A DNA stretch of 36,096 nucleotides from an uncultured Hyphomicrobiales bacterium. Lineage in GTDB: Bacteria; Pseudomonadota; Alphaproteobacteria; Rhizobiales; Aestuariivirgaceae. Position 1 is the stretch's first letter, and the number at the start of each line of letters is the position of its first letter. Of this stretch, positions 8,217-15,486 are shown one piece after another. Position numbers and translations under genes: made by a program. The DNA lies in contig CAJBCQ010000178.1 in assembly GCA_903951595.1 (NCBI GenBank), forward strand, positions 1 through 36,096, read 5' to 3'. A model generated the notes under the pieces. That model worked only from the letters and a program-made list of their open reading frames with translations, did not search any database and was not told where the DNA came from.

Positions 8217-8858
8217 GTGGCCATTAAACGGATCATGATTGCCGCTTTCACTTTTGCGGTCGCGCAGTCGGCTTTTCTGGTAAAATCCGCTAGCGCATCT
8301 CCGTTTACGGGTGCGAGCCGGTTGAAGGGCGAGTTGTCCGTCAAGCCGGGGCATACGCTGCGGCAACGCTTGCCTGCCATTAAGAAGCGGTTTGCGCTGC
8401 CGCCCATTGCGTTTGTGAATTTCTGCAGGCGCAAGACGGACCAATGTGCGGTGCGGCAGGGCAAATTGGCCGTGCGCGATGGCGTTGTCATCGCTACACC
8501 AGCGGTGCTTTCCAGCCTGATCAGCATCAACACGCAGGTCAACAAAACCATTCGCAGTCAGTCCGACGGCCCCCGACAGGATGTCTGGGAGGTGAATGTG
8601 ATGGCAGGTGATTGTGAGGATTACGTGTTGACCAAGCGTGCCCAATTGCTGGCCAAGGGCTGGCCATCCTCGGCACTTGCGATTGCGGTCGTCTATACGC
8701 CCAAGCGCATTGGCCATGCCGTGCTGGTGGCGCGAACGGATGCGGGGGAATTTGTGCTCGACAATCTGCGCGGCGAAATCATCACGCGTGAAAAAAGCGA
8801 TTACCACTTTATTTCTATGCAGGATGGCTCGCGCCGGTTGGGCTGGGTGGCGTTGTAA
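8217..8858 (+). CDS. periplasmic transglutaminase-like cysteine peptidase (BTLCP, DUF920)
   Basis: The product is 213 residues from GTG at 8217, chosen because AAAGGAA (8201-8207) lies 9 bases upstream and the next residues form a clean signal peptide (AIKRIMIAAFTFAVAQ..., probable cleavage after SASA near residue 28). An ATG at 8142 would add 25 atypical residues. Seen: the BTLCP catalytic triad in order, Cys133 in GDCEDYVLTKR, His167 in IGHAVL and Asp182 in VLDNLRGE, the hallmark of PF06035/COG3672. The best-known relative is LapG, a periplasmic protease that releases a cell-surface adhesin; other members have no known substrate. The gene stands alone on the plus strand between two minus-strand blocks, two bases from the convergent stop of the unknown gene at 8861. 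A role in surface attachment is plausible but inferred. Confidence 0.88.
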   Translation: MAIKRIMIAAFTFAVAQSAFLVKSASASPFTGASRLKGELSVKPGHTLRQRLPAIKKRFALPPIAFVNFCRRKTDQCAVRQGKLAVRDGVVIATPAVLSSLISINTQVNKTIRSQSDGPRQDVWEVNVMAGDCEDYVLTKRAQLLAKGWPSSALAIAVVYTPKRIGHAVLVARTDAGEFVLDNLRGEIITREKSDYHFISMQDGSRRLGWVAL

Positions 8859-8860
8859 AT

Positions 8861-9598
8861 TCATGGCGCGGCCCTTTGCAGCGCGAGTATCAGCTGACGC
8901 TGTGGCGCGTCGTGCAGCCTTTGGGTGATGATCTCGGCAAGGGCGGGCCGGACAAGAGGATGGCTGGCATATTCTTGCGCCATGGCATCGGCCATGGGCT
9001 GTGAGTTGGCGATAAGGCCTGCATCCAGTGCTGCACGGGCTTTGCTTTCCTCCGGTAGGAAGGCCCAAACCCTTGCGGCAAAGCGCAAGCGTTCAAGCGC
9101 AATCCAGCCCGCCCGTGGTGCGGTTTGCCAAGAAGCGGCTAGGCTTTCGTGAACCGGAGCTATGGGGCCGGAGATTTCAAAGACAAGCCCTGCTTTTTCC
9201 AGCCATAGTCGGCCATTGGCGGGTGATTGCGCCAGGGCTTGCGTGACGATTGCCAAACATTCGCGCCGCGCGATTTGCGCGCTGACAAAATCATTCGCGG
9301 CGACAGCTTGGCTCAGCTTGGCTTGGCAATATGAATGGCGGGAATGGACGCGCAAGGGATCAGGGCTTAGAGCCGCCATCCAAGCCCAAGATGATGGCTG
9401 GCCTTGGGTGGAAGCAAACAGGCGTAATTCATCCAGCCGCAAATGGGCCGGCAAGGAAAGCTCCACCGCCAGCGTGCGAAAGGCCAACAACGCCACCACC
9501 ACAGCCGAGAGCCAAGCCAAGGCCAAGGCGGGCCAAGGATTGGCTGGCAAGGTTTCAGCTTGCCTTTTTGACCGCGGCATCCGTTTTCTTTTCAGCAT
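8861..9598 (-). CDS. bitopic membrane protein of unknown function in the polysaccharide locus
   Basis: The product is 245 residues from ATG 9598 (239 from the alternative ATG 9580, where an A-rich GAAAACGG precedes the start). I do not recognise the family. Seen: a short basic N-terminus (KRKRMPRSKRQ), one membrane segment (ALALAWLSAVVVALLAF), then about 190 residues of alanine/leucine-rich helical sequence with repeated LWLEKAGLVFE- and RLRFAARVW-like helices that could be degenerate TPR-like pairs, presumably periplasmic. It follows the BY-kinase gene, whose 3' end it overlaps by 26-44 bases, so it is probably co-translated with it. Context suggests an accessory role in export or chain-length control, which is a guess. 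The frame can be read to an ATG at 9664, but that is inside the kinase gene. Confidence 0.7.
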   Translation of the reverse strand: MLKRKRMPRSKRQAETLPANPWPALALAWLSAVVVALLAFRTLAVELSLPAHLRLDELRLFASTQGQPSSWAWMAALSPDPLRVHSRHSYCQAKLSQAVAANDFVSAQIARRECLAIVTQALAQSPANGRLWLEKAGLVFEISGPIAPVHESLAASWQTAPRAGWIALERLRFAARVWAFLPEESKARAALDAGLIANSQPMADAMAQEYASHPLVRPALAEIITQRLHDAPQRQLILALQRAAP

Positions 9599-11726
9599 GA
9601 TGGCCATAGCCGTAGCCATAGCCCATGCCCAGCAAGCTGTGGGCAGCGTTGAGAACCGGCACAAGGCGGATCCCTTCCGAATCCATCGTCAACTCCCGCA
9701 TAGCCGCCATAACGCCGCGTTGATTGGCATGGCCGCTACGCACCACAAAAACCACCGTATCGGCGAGCTTGGTGATGATGCGCGCATCCACCACGCGGCC
9801 GATTGGGGGTGTATCAATGATGACGAAATCATATTTTTCACGGCAATGGCGGATCAGATCGGCAAATTGCTGAGAGCCAACCAGAACATCACTGCCCCAG
9901 CTGCCGCCAACTTCACTGGATAGAACCTCAAGACCCGAACCGGTTTCGCGCAGGATGGAACCGGCGATGTCATTGGCTGTCATGCTCGACAATAATAGTC
10001 GGTTCAGGGTGCGGCCGCTGGAGAGGCCGAGAATGCGGGTCAGGCCAGGCTGGCGGAAATCCGCATCTACCAGAATGGTGCGGCGGCCATTGGAGGCCCA
10101 GCTACGAGCGAGCGACAGCGATAGTGTCGATTTACCTTCACTTTCCGCGCTGGAGGTGAGCAGCACAACCTGACCATCGCCACGGCGCGGGGCAACCATT
10201 TCCACATTCACGCGCACGCGGCGGATGGATTCAGCATAAACCGAAAGAGGATCCATGAGGACCAGTTCTTCCGGGCTTTCCGCCTCGCGCGGCACCACCG
10301 CGCCCACGCGCATTCCGGTTACGGATTCAAACTGCTCGTCCGACAGGAAGCCGCCGAATAGATGGTCACGCAACAGGGCGGCGGCAACACCAAAGCCCAA
10401 AGCCATCATCGCGCCCAGTGCCAGAATGGCAAAGCGTGGCGGATAGCTGGATTCTGCTGGGGTGATGGCGGGTGCGACGACGCGCGCATTGGGCAAGGCC
10501 AGACCGATCTGCTGCTGCACGGCACCCAGACGGGTTGTGTAGCTTTCATAAAGGGCGCGACTATTTTCGGATTTGCGCTGCAGGCGATACAGATCAACGG
10601 CAACTTCATTCGGAATGGATTGCTGGGCGAAAAGCTCTTGCAGGGATTTTCGTAAAGATGCCGTGCGGGTGTCGGTTTGGTTGCGCTGTGTGGTGAGTTC
10701 ACCAATGCGGCTTGATGTGATTGCGTTAAGTTTCTCGTCGATCACCCGGATTTGCTCGGCCGCGTCGGTGGCTGATAGCTGCGCGTTGGCTTGGGCTGCC
10801 GCCTCAGCGCGCCGCTCCAGCAAATTACGCACATCGGCGGGCAGGTCAACGGCGGGGAACACACCTTGGCTTGCCGATTCAAGGCCGGCAATGAGGTTGG
10901 TGATCTCTTGCTTGCCGCCTTCGATTTCCTCGATCTGCAGGCGCAGGGCGTTGATGGCTTCGCGGGCCTCTGGGGTGCCGATCTTGCCGCTTTGTTCCAG
11001 AATGAAGGCGTCAATCTCAGCATCAAAGGAACTGAGGTCGCTGGCCAAGCCATCGACGCGCTGCTGTAGGAAGGAGGCGGCGCGCTGGGCGCTTTGGACA
11101 CGCGCTTCCACCTGCAGGTCGATATAGGCATCACTGACCGAATTGGCGATCTCGGCTGCCTTTTGGGGTGATTTGCTGACCGCACTGACCGCCAGAACGC
11201 TGGTCAGGCCGCGACGGCGAATGCGAAGAGATTCGTCCAGAGTGGTCACAAGGCGGGCGCGGATTTCCGCAGGCAGTTGGGAAATGTCCGTCACTTCATC
11301 ATAAGCCAGTGTATTCACCGGTGTGGATGCAATGAGGTTCCGCAGTTTTTCGAGCGTTCCAGGCGCAATGCCAAATTCATCATCGCGCCACAGTCGCAGC
11401 CGCTGGGCAGCGGAGAGAAGCACGGCGCTGGAGCCCAACACTTCGGCTTCCGTTTCGATGCGATTGTTGAGATTCGAGGCCTGTTCAGGCGTGTCATCCA
11501 GCCCCACAAGGCGGGCTTCGCTTTCATCCACCACGATGAGCGCGGTGGCCGTGTAGCGGGTGTCAAGTTGGCTGATAATTCCCACAATCACCAACATGAT
11601 GAGTGTGGCAGTGAGCAGCACCAGCATGGAATGGCGCAGCAATGTGCCGATGAGGATGCGTAATTCTAGGCCTGCCGCGCGGGCTTGGGGAACATCGCCT
11701 GCCCCGGATAAATCCGAAGCGTTCAT
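9555..11726 (-). CDS. Wzz/BY-kinase: polysaccharide co-polymerase with tyrosine autokinase domain
   Basis: The 723-residue inner-membrane protein is of the Wzc/ExoP type. It has a Wzz domain with a first membrane segment at about 33-52, a long coiled-coil periplasmic region rich in Q/A/E (about 190-400), a second segment starting at PPRFAILALG, and a cytoplasmic bacterial tyrosine kinase domain. That domain has Walker A SSAESEGKST (K532), Walker A' ILVDADFRQP (D554, D556) and Walker B FVIIDTPP (D638). The C-terminus has a short tyrosine cluster GYGYGYG (Y703, Y705, Y707), the likely autophosphorylation sites. Such proteins set chain length and drive export with an outer-membrane channel. The ATG overlaps the upstream phosphatase stop as ATGA (11723-11726). 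Kinase and co-polymerase are fused, as usual in Gram-negatives. Confidence 0.93.
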   Translation of the reverse strand: MNASDLSGAGDVPQARAAGLELRILIGTLLRHSMLVLLTATLIMLVIVGIISQLDTRYTATALIVVDESEARLVGLDDTPEQASNLNNRIETEAEVLGSSAVLLSAAQRLRLWRDDEFGIAPGTLEKLRNLIASTPVNTLAYDEVTDISQLPAEIRARLVTTLDESLRIRRRGLTSVLAVSAVSKSPQKAAEIANSVSDAYIDLQVEARVQSAQRAASFLQQRVDGLASDLSSFDAEIDAFILEQSGKIGTPEAREAINALRLQIEEIEGGKQEITNLIAGLESASQGVFPAVDLPADVRNLLERRAEAAAQANAQLSATDAAEQIRVIDEKLNAITSSRIGELTTQRNQTDTRTASLRKSLQELFAQQSIPNEVAVDLYRLQRKSENSRALYESYTTRLGAVQQQIGLALPNARVVAPAITPAESSYPPRFAILALGAMMALGFGVAAALLRDHLFGGFLSDEQFESVTGMRVGAVVPREAESPEELVLMDPLSVYAESIRRVRVNVEMVAPRRGDGQVVLLTSSAESEGKSTLSLSLARSWASNGRRTILVDADFRQPGLTRILGLSSGRTLNRLLLSSMTANDIAGSILRETGSGLEVLSSEVGGSWGSDVLVGSQQFADLIRHCREKYDFVIIDTPPIGRVVDARIITKLADTVVFVVRSGHANQRGVMAAMRELTMDSEGIRLVPVLNAAHSLLGMGYGYGYGHHAEKKTDAAVKKAS

Positions 11727-12565
11727 TTTCTGGCTTCCAGAAAGCGGCAGGTATTATGTTCAAGCACGGCGGCGGTGAGCCTGCCGGTTGCATAGGCACC
11801 GGTATCCACGCCGATGCGGTATTTTGCGACTAAAGGCTCCGCCATGGTTTGATGCCCATGCACGATCACTTTCTCAAAGCCATGATCGCCATTGGTGAAA
11901 TCGTCTCGGATCCAGAGCAGGTCTTTTTCCTTCTGGTCAGCCAGCGCAACGCTTGGCCGGGCACCGGCATGGCAGAAGAAATAATCGCCCAGCGTGAAGG
12001 AGGTTTTGAGTTCAGTCAGAAAGCCGAAATGCGACATGGGCATGCAGCGCGCCAGAGCCTTGCGGGCCAAGCGCATTCCTTCCGGTGTTCCGTCTGGCGG
12101 TGCGATTTTGTAGGAGCGCAGGGTTTGATCCCCGCCATTGGCCATCCAGGCTGGGCCGAAGCGTTCAGGCTGTTCCATGAAACGTTGGAGCATATCTTCA
12201 TGATTGCCGCGCAAGGCCACGGTTTCGATGCCCGATAGGCTTAAGGCAGACAGGATGGACAAGACGCCCGCACTGTCGGGACCGCGATCCACATAATCGC
12301 CGCACAGCACAATAATGTTGCGCTGCGTTTCGCCTTCAGGCGTTCGCGCTGCATCGTCACAAATCTCATTCAGCATGTTGAGCAACAAGGATGACATGCC
12401 GTGAATATCGCCCACGGCATAAATGCGCGTGGAAGGCGGAAGGTAGGCTGAACCCGTTTCGCAAAGCCGGGCAGCGGGTGGCTGCTGAGAGCGCATATTC
12501 GCGGATTCGCGAACCCACCTAGTCCAGGGCTGCGGTAAGCGCCAGCCAGACGAATCAAAAAACAT
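11723..12565 (-). CDS. PPP-family metallophosphoesterase (Ser/Thr protein phosphatase type)
   Basis: The product is 280 residues from ATG 12565. All PPP signature motifs are present in order: GDIHG (52-56), GDYVDRG (89-95), RGNHED (119-124), HAG (199-201) and VHGHQ (235-239), together providing the two-metal site. Related enzymes (lambda phosphatase, PrpA/PrpB, ApaH) hydrolyse phosphoserine, phosphothreonine, phosphotyrosine or dinucleoside polyphosphates; the substrate here is unknown. The stop overlaps the BY-kinase start as ATGA, so the two proteins are made together, and dephosphorylation of the kinase's tyrosine tail is an attractive inference. Start uncertain: a GTG at 12601 and an ATG at 12496 are also in frame; 12565 has GGTGG about 9 bases upstream. 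Confidence 0.88.
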   Translation of the reverse strand: MFFDSSGWRLPQPWTRWVRESANMRSQQPPAARLCETGSAYLPPSTRIYAVGDIHGMSSLLLNMLNEICDDAARTPEGETQRNIIVLCGDYVDRGPDSAGVLSILSALSLSGIETVALRGNHEDMLQRFMEQPERFGPAWMANGGDQTLRSYKIAPPDGTPEGMRLARKALARCMPMSHFGFLTELKTSFTLGDYFFCHAGARPSVALADQKEKDLLWIRDDFTNGDHGFEKVIVHGHQTMAEPLVAKYRIGVDTGAYATGRLTAAVLEHNTCRFLEARK

Positions 12566-12584
12566 GCGGTTTTGCCACCATGAC

Positions 12585-12637
12585 TTGCAAATTAACTGCA
12601 CATACTATTGACAGTTGCAACGCATATCAAGTACTTT
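12585..12637 (+). promoter_or_regulatory. candidate promoter and TTGCAA palindromes before the small secreted protein
   Basis: TTGACA at 12608-12613 is a perfect -35 hexamer; TACTTT at 12632-12637 could be a weak -10 with an 18-base spacer. The 8-base palindrome GTTGCAAC (12614-12621) touches the -35, and a second TTGCAA is at 12585-12590, 30 bases (about three helical turns) upstream, so an operator pair is possible. The region is shared with the divergent phosphatase-kinase arm. Assignment is by eye only. Confidence 0.35.
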
Positions 12638-12665
12638 CTAAAGGAAAGAACTAACGGGGAACCGG

Positions 12666-13073
12666 ATGAAAAAAGTCATTTTCGCTACAGTCTTTGCGGC
12701 CATCATGGGGCTTCACGCTTTGCCGGCAACAGCGGCCACGCGCGCGGAAATTGCTGCAGACCTCGTTGCTGCATGCTCTGGCGGTGGCGATTGCGCGGCC
12801 GCTGTGAATGCAGCCATCGCGCTTGCCACCACGCCGGATTTGTCGGTCGTCATCGGCCAAGGGCTTGCTGATGCCGTGGCGATGGTCGGTGACATCGACC
12901 CTGAGCTTGCCACCCTGATGCTGACATTGATCGCTGCGGCACCTGCGGATGTGCAAACGGCCTATCAGATCGCGGTTGACGTTTCGACGGCGGCTATTGG
13001 ATCGACACCGGTTCCCCCTGCACCTGCCACGCCTGATGTGCCCGCAAACACCGATGCTGGTTCACCGGGCTGA
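12666..13073 (+). CDS. small secreted Ala-rich protein of unknown function
   Basis: The product is 135 residues and I do not recognise it. Seen: a textbook signal peptide (MKKVIFATVFAAIMGLHALP..., cleavage likely after ATA at about residue 23); a helical alanine-rich mature part with two cysteines (C37, C43) in SGGGDC context that could form a disulfide; three short amphipathic helices; and a Pro/Ala-rich C-terminal tail from about 112. The ATG follows CGGGGA (12655-12660). It is monocistronic on the plus strand, divergent from the phosphatase-kinase arm, and its last 12 bases overlap convergently with the O-antigen ligase-family gene. Location suggests a periplasmic or exported accessory of polysaccharide production, but nothing in the sequence gives a function. 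Confidence 0.75.
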   Translation: MKKVIFATVFAAIMGLHALPATAATRAEIAADLVAACSGGGDCAAAVNAAIALATTPDLSVVIGQGLADAVAMVGDIDPELATLMLTLIAAAPADVQTAYQIAVDVSTAAIGSTPVPPAPATPDVPANTDAGSPG

Positions 13074-14348
13074 AGCATTTTGCGTTTTGTCGGCTGACGC
13101 GCCGACTGCAAGGCCGCAGAGGATGGTGATGGTGAGCGCCACGGCCTGCGTTTGTAGGGCAAAGTCAACGCTGGCATGCAATGCCAGCGTGAGGCTTGAG
13201 GCCAGTGCGGCTTCGGCAACCAAGCCATTGCCTGCTTGGCGGCGGCGCAACAGCGCGATCCAGATTCCGACGCAGGCGATGGTCAACCCGGCTGCCATCG
13301 GCAAGCCCAAGGTCGCTGCCGCTTCCAGATAAAGCGAATGGGCATTCTGCCAGACATATTCACTGCTGGTTTGCGGCTGGTGATAAAGCGGCTGGACCGA
13401 TTGGAACGCCCCTGCCCCGTGGCCCAGCCAAGGCCGATCGGCAATGGCGGCGATGGTTTCCTGATAGAGGCTGAAGCGCGAAGCGTTGCTGGCGATGCTG
13501 TCATCAGCGCGCATCATCAAGGCTGAAGCGGCAAGCGTGATAGCAGGGGCCGCGAAGGCTGCGATCATCACGCCACCCCAAGCCCCTGCCCGCGAATGGC
13601 GTATCCGCAGGAAGGCGAGCCAGCTCAGGCCCACCAGCGCGCTCACAATACCTGCCCGCGATCCGGTCAACAGAAGTGCCGGCAGAAGCAACATGGCGCA
13701 GATGGCCGCTATCACGCGGGCGCGATTGGCTTTCTCGCCGGGGGTGGTGAGGATGCTGGTGCAGATGATGAGGCCCACGGCAAAATAGGCCGCCGCCGAA
13801 TTGCGGCTGACAAATGTGCCCGTGACCCAGCCGATATAGGCCTGCTTGGGCAGCAGGCCCAGTGTCGGCAATTGCAGTTGCTCCACCAGCATGCCGAAAG
13901 TGGCAATGATGGCTCCTGTCACGGCGATCGTCAGCAAAGCCGTGCGGGTGAAGGCCGGGTTTTCGGCACCGGCGCGCATGGCGGGAAAGAAGATGGCAAG
14001 CGTTAGCCACCAGCCCAGCGTCGCCCAGCCTGCCGCTGGTGCAAGGCTGATGGCACCGGGCGCATCCGGAATGAGTTGCCAGACAGGATGATGCCAGCTT
14101 TGGGGTGTGAAGGACACGCATTGCAGCGACATCCACACTGCACCCAAGCCCAAAACTGCCGCCACCGCCCAGAAAATCGGATCACGCCAGACAAGCGGCG
14201 CGCGGTATTCGCGAAGGCCAAAGGCGATGAGGGCAAAAGCGGTGATCAGCCCGTTCAACGCCCAGAAGATGGGCCGGTTGGCACCCAGCAAAAGGGGCGG
14301 CAGGACGAGCAAGAGCCAGAGGCAGGCAAGTAGAAAAGCTTTAATCAT
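13062..14348 (-). CDS. second O-antigen ligase / Wzy-family membrane protein
   Basis: The 428-residue product has about 11-12 membrane segments. Wzy_C/WaaL family marks: FVSRNSAAAYFA near 179-190, TGSRAG with R231, and a large periplasmic loop with a RFSLYQETIAAI segment (R291), RPWLGHGAGAF (305-315) and NAHSLYLE with H337. These arginine and histidine positions are the ones conserved in ligases and polymerases. The protein could be a second polymerase (as HfsC and HfsI in Caulobacter) or ligate the chain to an anchor; sequence does not decide. It begins at ATG 14348 in a 79-base divergent region shared with the UDP-glucuronate decarboxylase, and its 3' end overlaps the small secreted protein gene by 12 bases. 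Confidence 0.87.
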   Translation of the reverse strand: MIKAFLLACLWLLLVLPPLLLGANRPIFWALNGLITAFALIAFGLREYRAPLVWRDPIFWAVAAVLGLGAVWMSLQCVSFTPQSWHHPVWQLIPDAPGAISLAPAAGWATLGWWLTLAIFFPAMRAGAENPAFTRTALLTIAVTGAIIATFGMLVEQLQLPTLGLLPKQAYIGWVTGTFVSRNSAAAYFAVGLIICTSILTTPGEKANRARVIAAICAMLLLPALLLTGSRAGIVSALVGLSWLAFLRIRHSRAGAWGGVMIAAFAAPAITLAASALMMRADDSIASNASRFSLYQETIAAIADRPWLGHGAGAFQSVQPLYHQPQTSSEYVWQNAHSLYLEAAATLGLPMAAGLTIACVGIWIALLRRRQAGNGLVAEAALASSLTLALHASVDFALQTQAVALTITILCGLAVGASADKTQNASAR

Positions 14349-14363
14349 CTAGCAGTATAAAGC

Positions 14364-14404
14364 TTGTAGTTGAGATATTCGTCAAGATACAATCATAAGA
14401 TTGT
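14364..14404. promoter_or_regulatory. divergent promoter region with 6-base dyad
   Basis: The gap 14349-14427 is AT-rich and lies between divergent genes. A possible plus-strand promoter is TTGTAG (14364-14369), 18 bases, TACAAT (14388-14393). On the minus strand TTGACG (complement of 14380-14385) could be a -35. The perfect dyad ACAATC-ATAA-GATTGT (14389-14404) covers the plus-strand -10 and likely start point, as an operator would. Recognised by eye; no specific regulator assigned. Confidence 0.3.
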
Positions 14405-14427
14405 GTTCAGACCATGGAGTTTGAGAT

Positions 14428-15384
14428 TTGCGCAGGATTTATGATCAACGCAAACGGGTTCTGGTAACAGGTGGTGCCGGTTTCCTTGGGTCACACTTAA
14501 TCGATCGGTTGCTCGACAAGGGCCATGATGTGCTGTGTGTCGATAATTTCTTCACTGGCACCAAGCGAAACCTAGATCACTTGCACAATGCAAGCCGCTT
14601 TGAACTCATGCGCCATGATGTAACCTTTCCGCTTTTTGTAGAGGTCGATGAGATCTACAATCTCGCCTGCCCCGCCTCGCCGATCCATTATCAGCACGAT
14701 CCGGTGCAAACGACAAAAACCTCCATCCACGGCGCTATCAACATGCTGGGACTGGCCAAGCGGGTGAGAGCGCGGATTTTCCAGGCGTCCACCAGCGAGG
14801 TTTATGGCGATCCGGTGGTCCATCCGCAGGTGGAAAGCTATTGGGGCAATGTGAACCCCATTGGCATCCGCTCCTGCTATGATGAGGGCAAGCGCGCGGC
14901 TGAAACGCTGTTCTTCGATTATCACCGCCAGCATGGCCTGGACATCAAGGTGGCGCGGATTTTCAACACCTATGGCCCGCGCATGCACCCCAATGACGGG
15001 CGGGTGGTTTCCAGCTTCATCATGCAGGCGCTGCGCGGGGATGACATCACCATTTTCGGCGATGGCCGGCAAACCCGTTCCTTCTGCTATGTCGATGATT
15101 TGATTGATGGCTTTATCCGCCTGATGGATACGCCGGAGGGTGTGACCGGGCCGATCAATCTGGGCAATCCGGTGGAATTCACCATGCTGGAACTGGCGGA
15201 GGAGATTTTGAAACAGACGGGCTCGCGCTCCAAGCTCGTCTTCAAGCCCCTGCCACAAGATGACCCGATGCAGCGCCGCCCCGACATCACGCAGGCGCGT
15301 GAAAAGCTGGGCTGGGAGCCTGCCGTGCCGCTGCGTGACGGACTGGCGCGGACCATTGATTATTTCCGGGGCCTTCAAGGCTGA
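14428..15384 (+). CDS. UDP-glucuronate decarboxylase (UDP-xylose synthase)
   Basis: The 318-residue product is an extended short-chain dehydrogenase of the UXS type: NAD-binding GGAGFLG (15-21), the STSEVYGDP motif near 121-129, and catalytic Tyr151/Lys155 in [11 protein letters not shown], whose sequence is specific for UXS rather than GalE. The enzyme oxidises and decarboxylates UDP-glucuronate and re-reduces the intermediate to UDP-xylose in the cytoplasm. It starts at TTG 14428: an in-frame TGA at 14422 rules out anything earlier, and GGAG (14416-14419) lies 8 bases upstream. It is the rightmost gene of the polysaccharide locus and suggests that the polymer contains xylose or a derivative. 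Confidence 0.92.
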   Translation: MRRIYDQRKRVLVTGGAGFLGSHLIDRLLDKGHDVLCVDNFFTGTKRNLDHLHNASRFELMRHDVTFPLFVEVDEIYNLACPASPIHYQHDPVQTTKTSIHGAINMLGLAKRVRARIFQASTSEVYGDPVVHPQVESYWGNVNPIGIRSCYDEGKRAAETLFFDYHRQHGLDIKVARIFNTYGPRMHPNDGRVVSSFIMQALRGDDITIFGDGRQTRSFCYVDDLIDGFIRLMDTPEGVTGPINLGNPVEFTMLELAEEILKQTGSRSKLVFKPLPQDDPMQRRPDITQAREKLGWEPAVPLRDGLARTIDYFRGLQG

Positions 15385-15421
15385 CGGTCCAGCCGCCGCC
15401 AAAGCACGGATAAACTTGCCA

Positions 15422-15462
15422 AATCACCCTGTTTTCGAATCAATGGGGGCAACGGTGATTCG
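15422..15462 (+). promoter_or_regulatory. leader of the PleC-like gene: competing inverted repeats with two GANTC sites
   Basis: CGAATCA (15436-15442) and TGATTCG (15456-15462) form a 7-base inverted repeat with a 13-base spacer, and each arm contains a GANTC site (GAATC 15437-15441, GATTC 15457-15461). The right arm can also pair with AATCACC (15422-15428) through GGTGATT (15454-15460), so two mutually exclusive hairpins are possible. The element is 24 bases before the GTG at 15487. GANTC is the CcrM methylation sequence of alphaproteobacteria; function here is inference. Confidence 0.35.
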
Positions 15463-15486
15463 TTCGCCGGGGCAGGGAAGCAGGCA

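Noticed and set aside
8070-9068. 332-codon minus-strand open frame over the BTLCP gene
   Set aside because: It is antisense to a gene with an intact catalytic triad and signal peptide, and its translation resembles no protein family.
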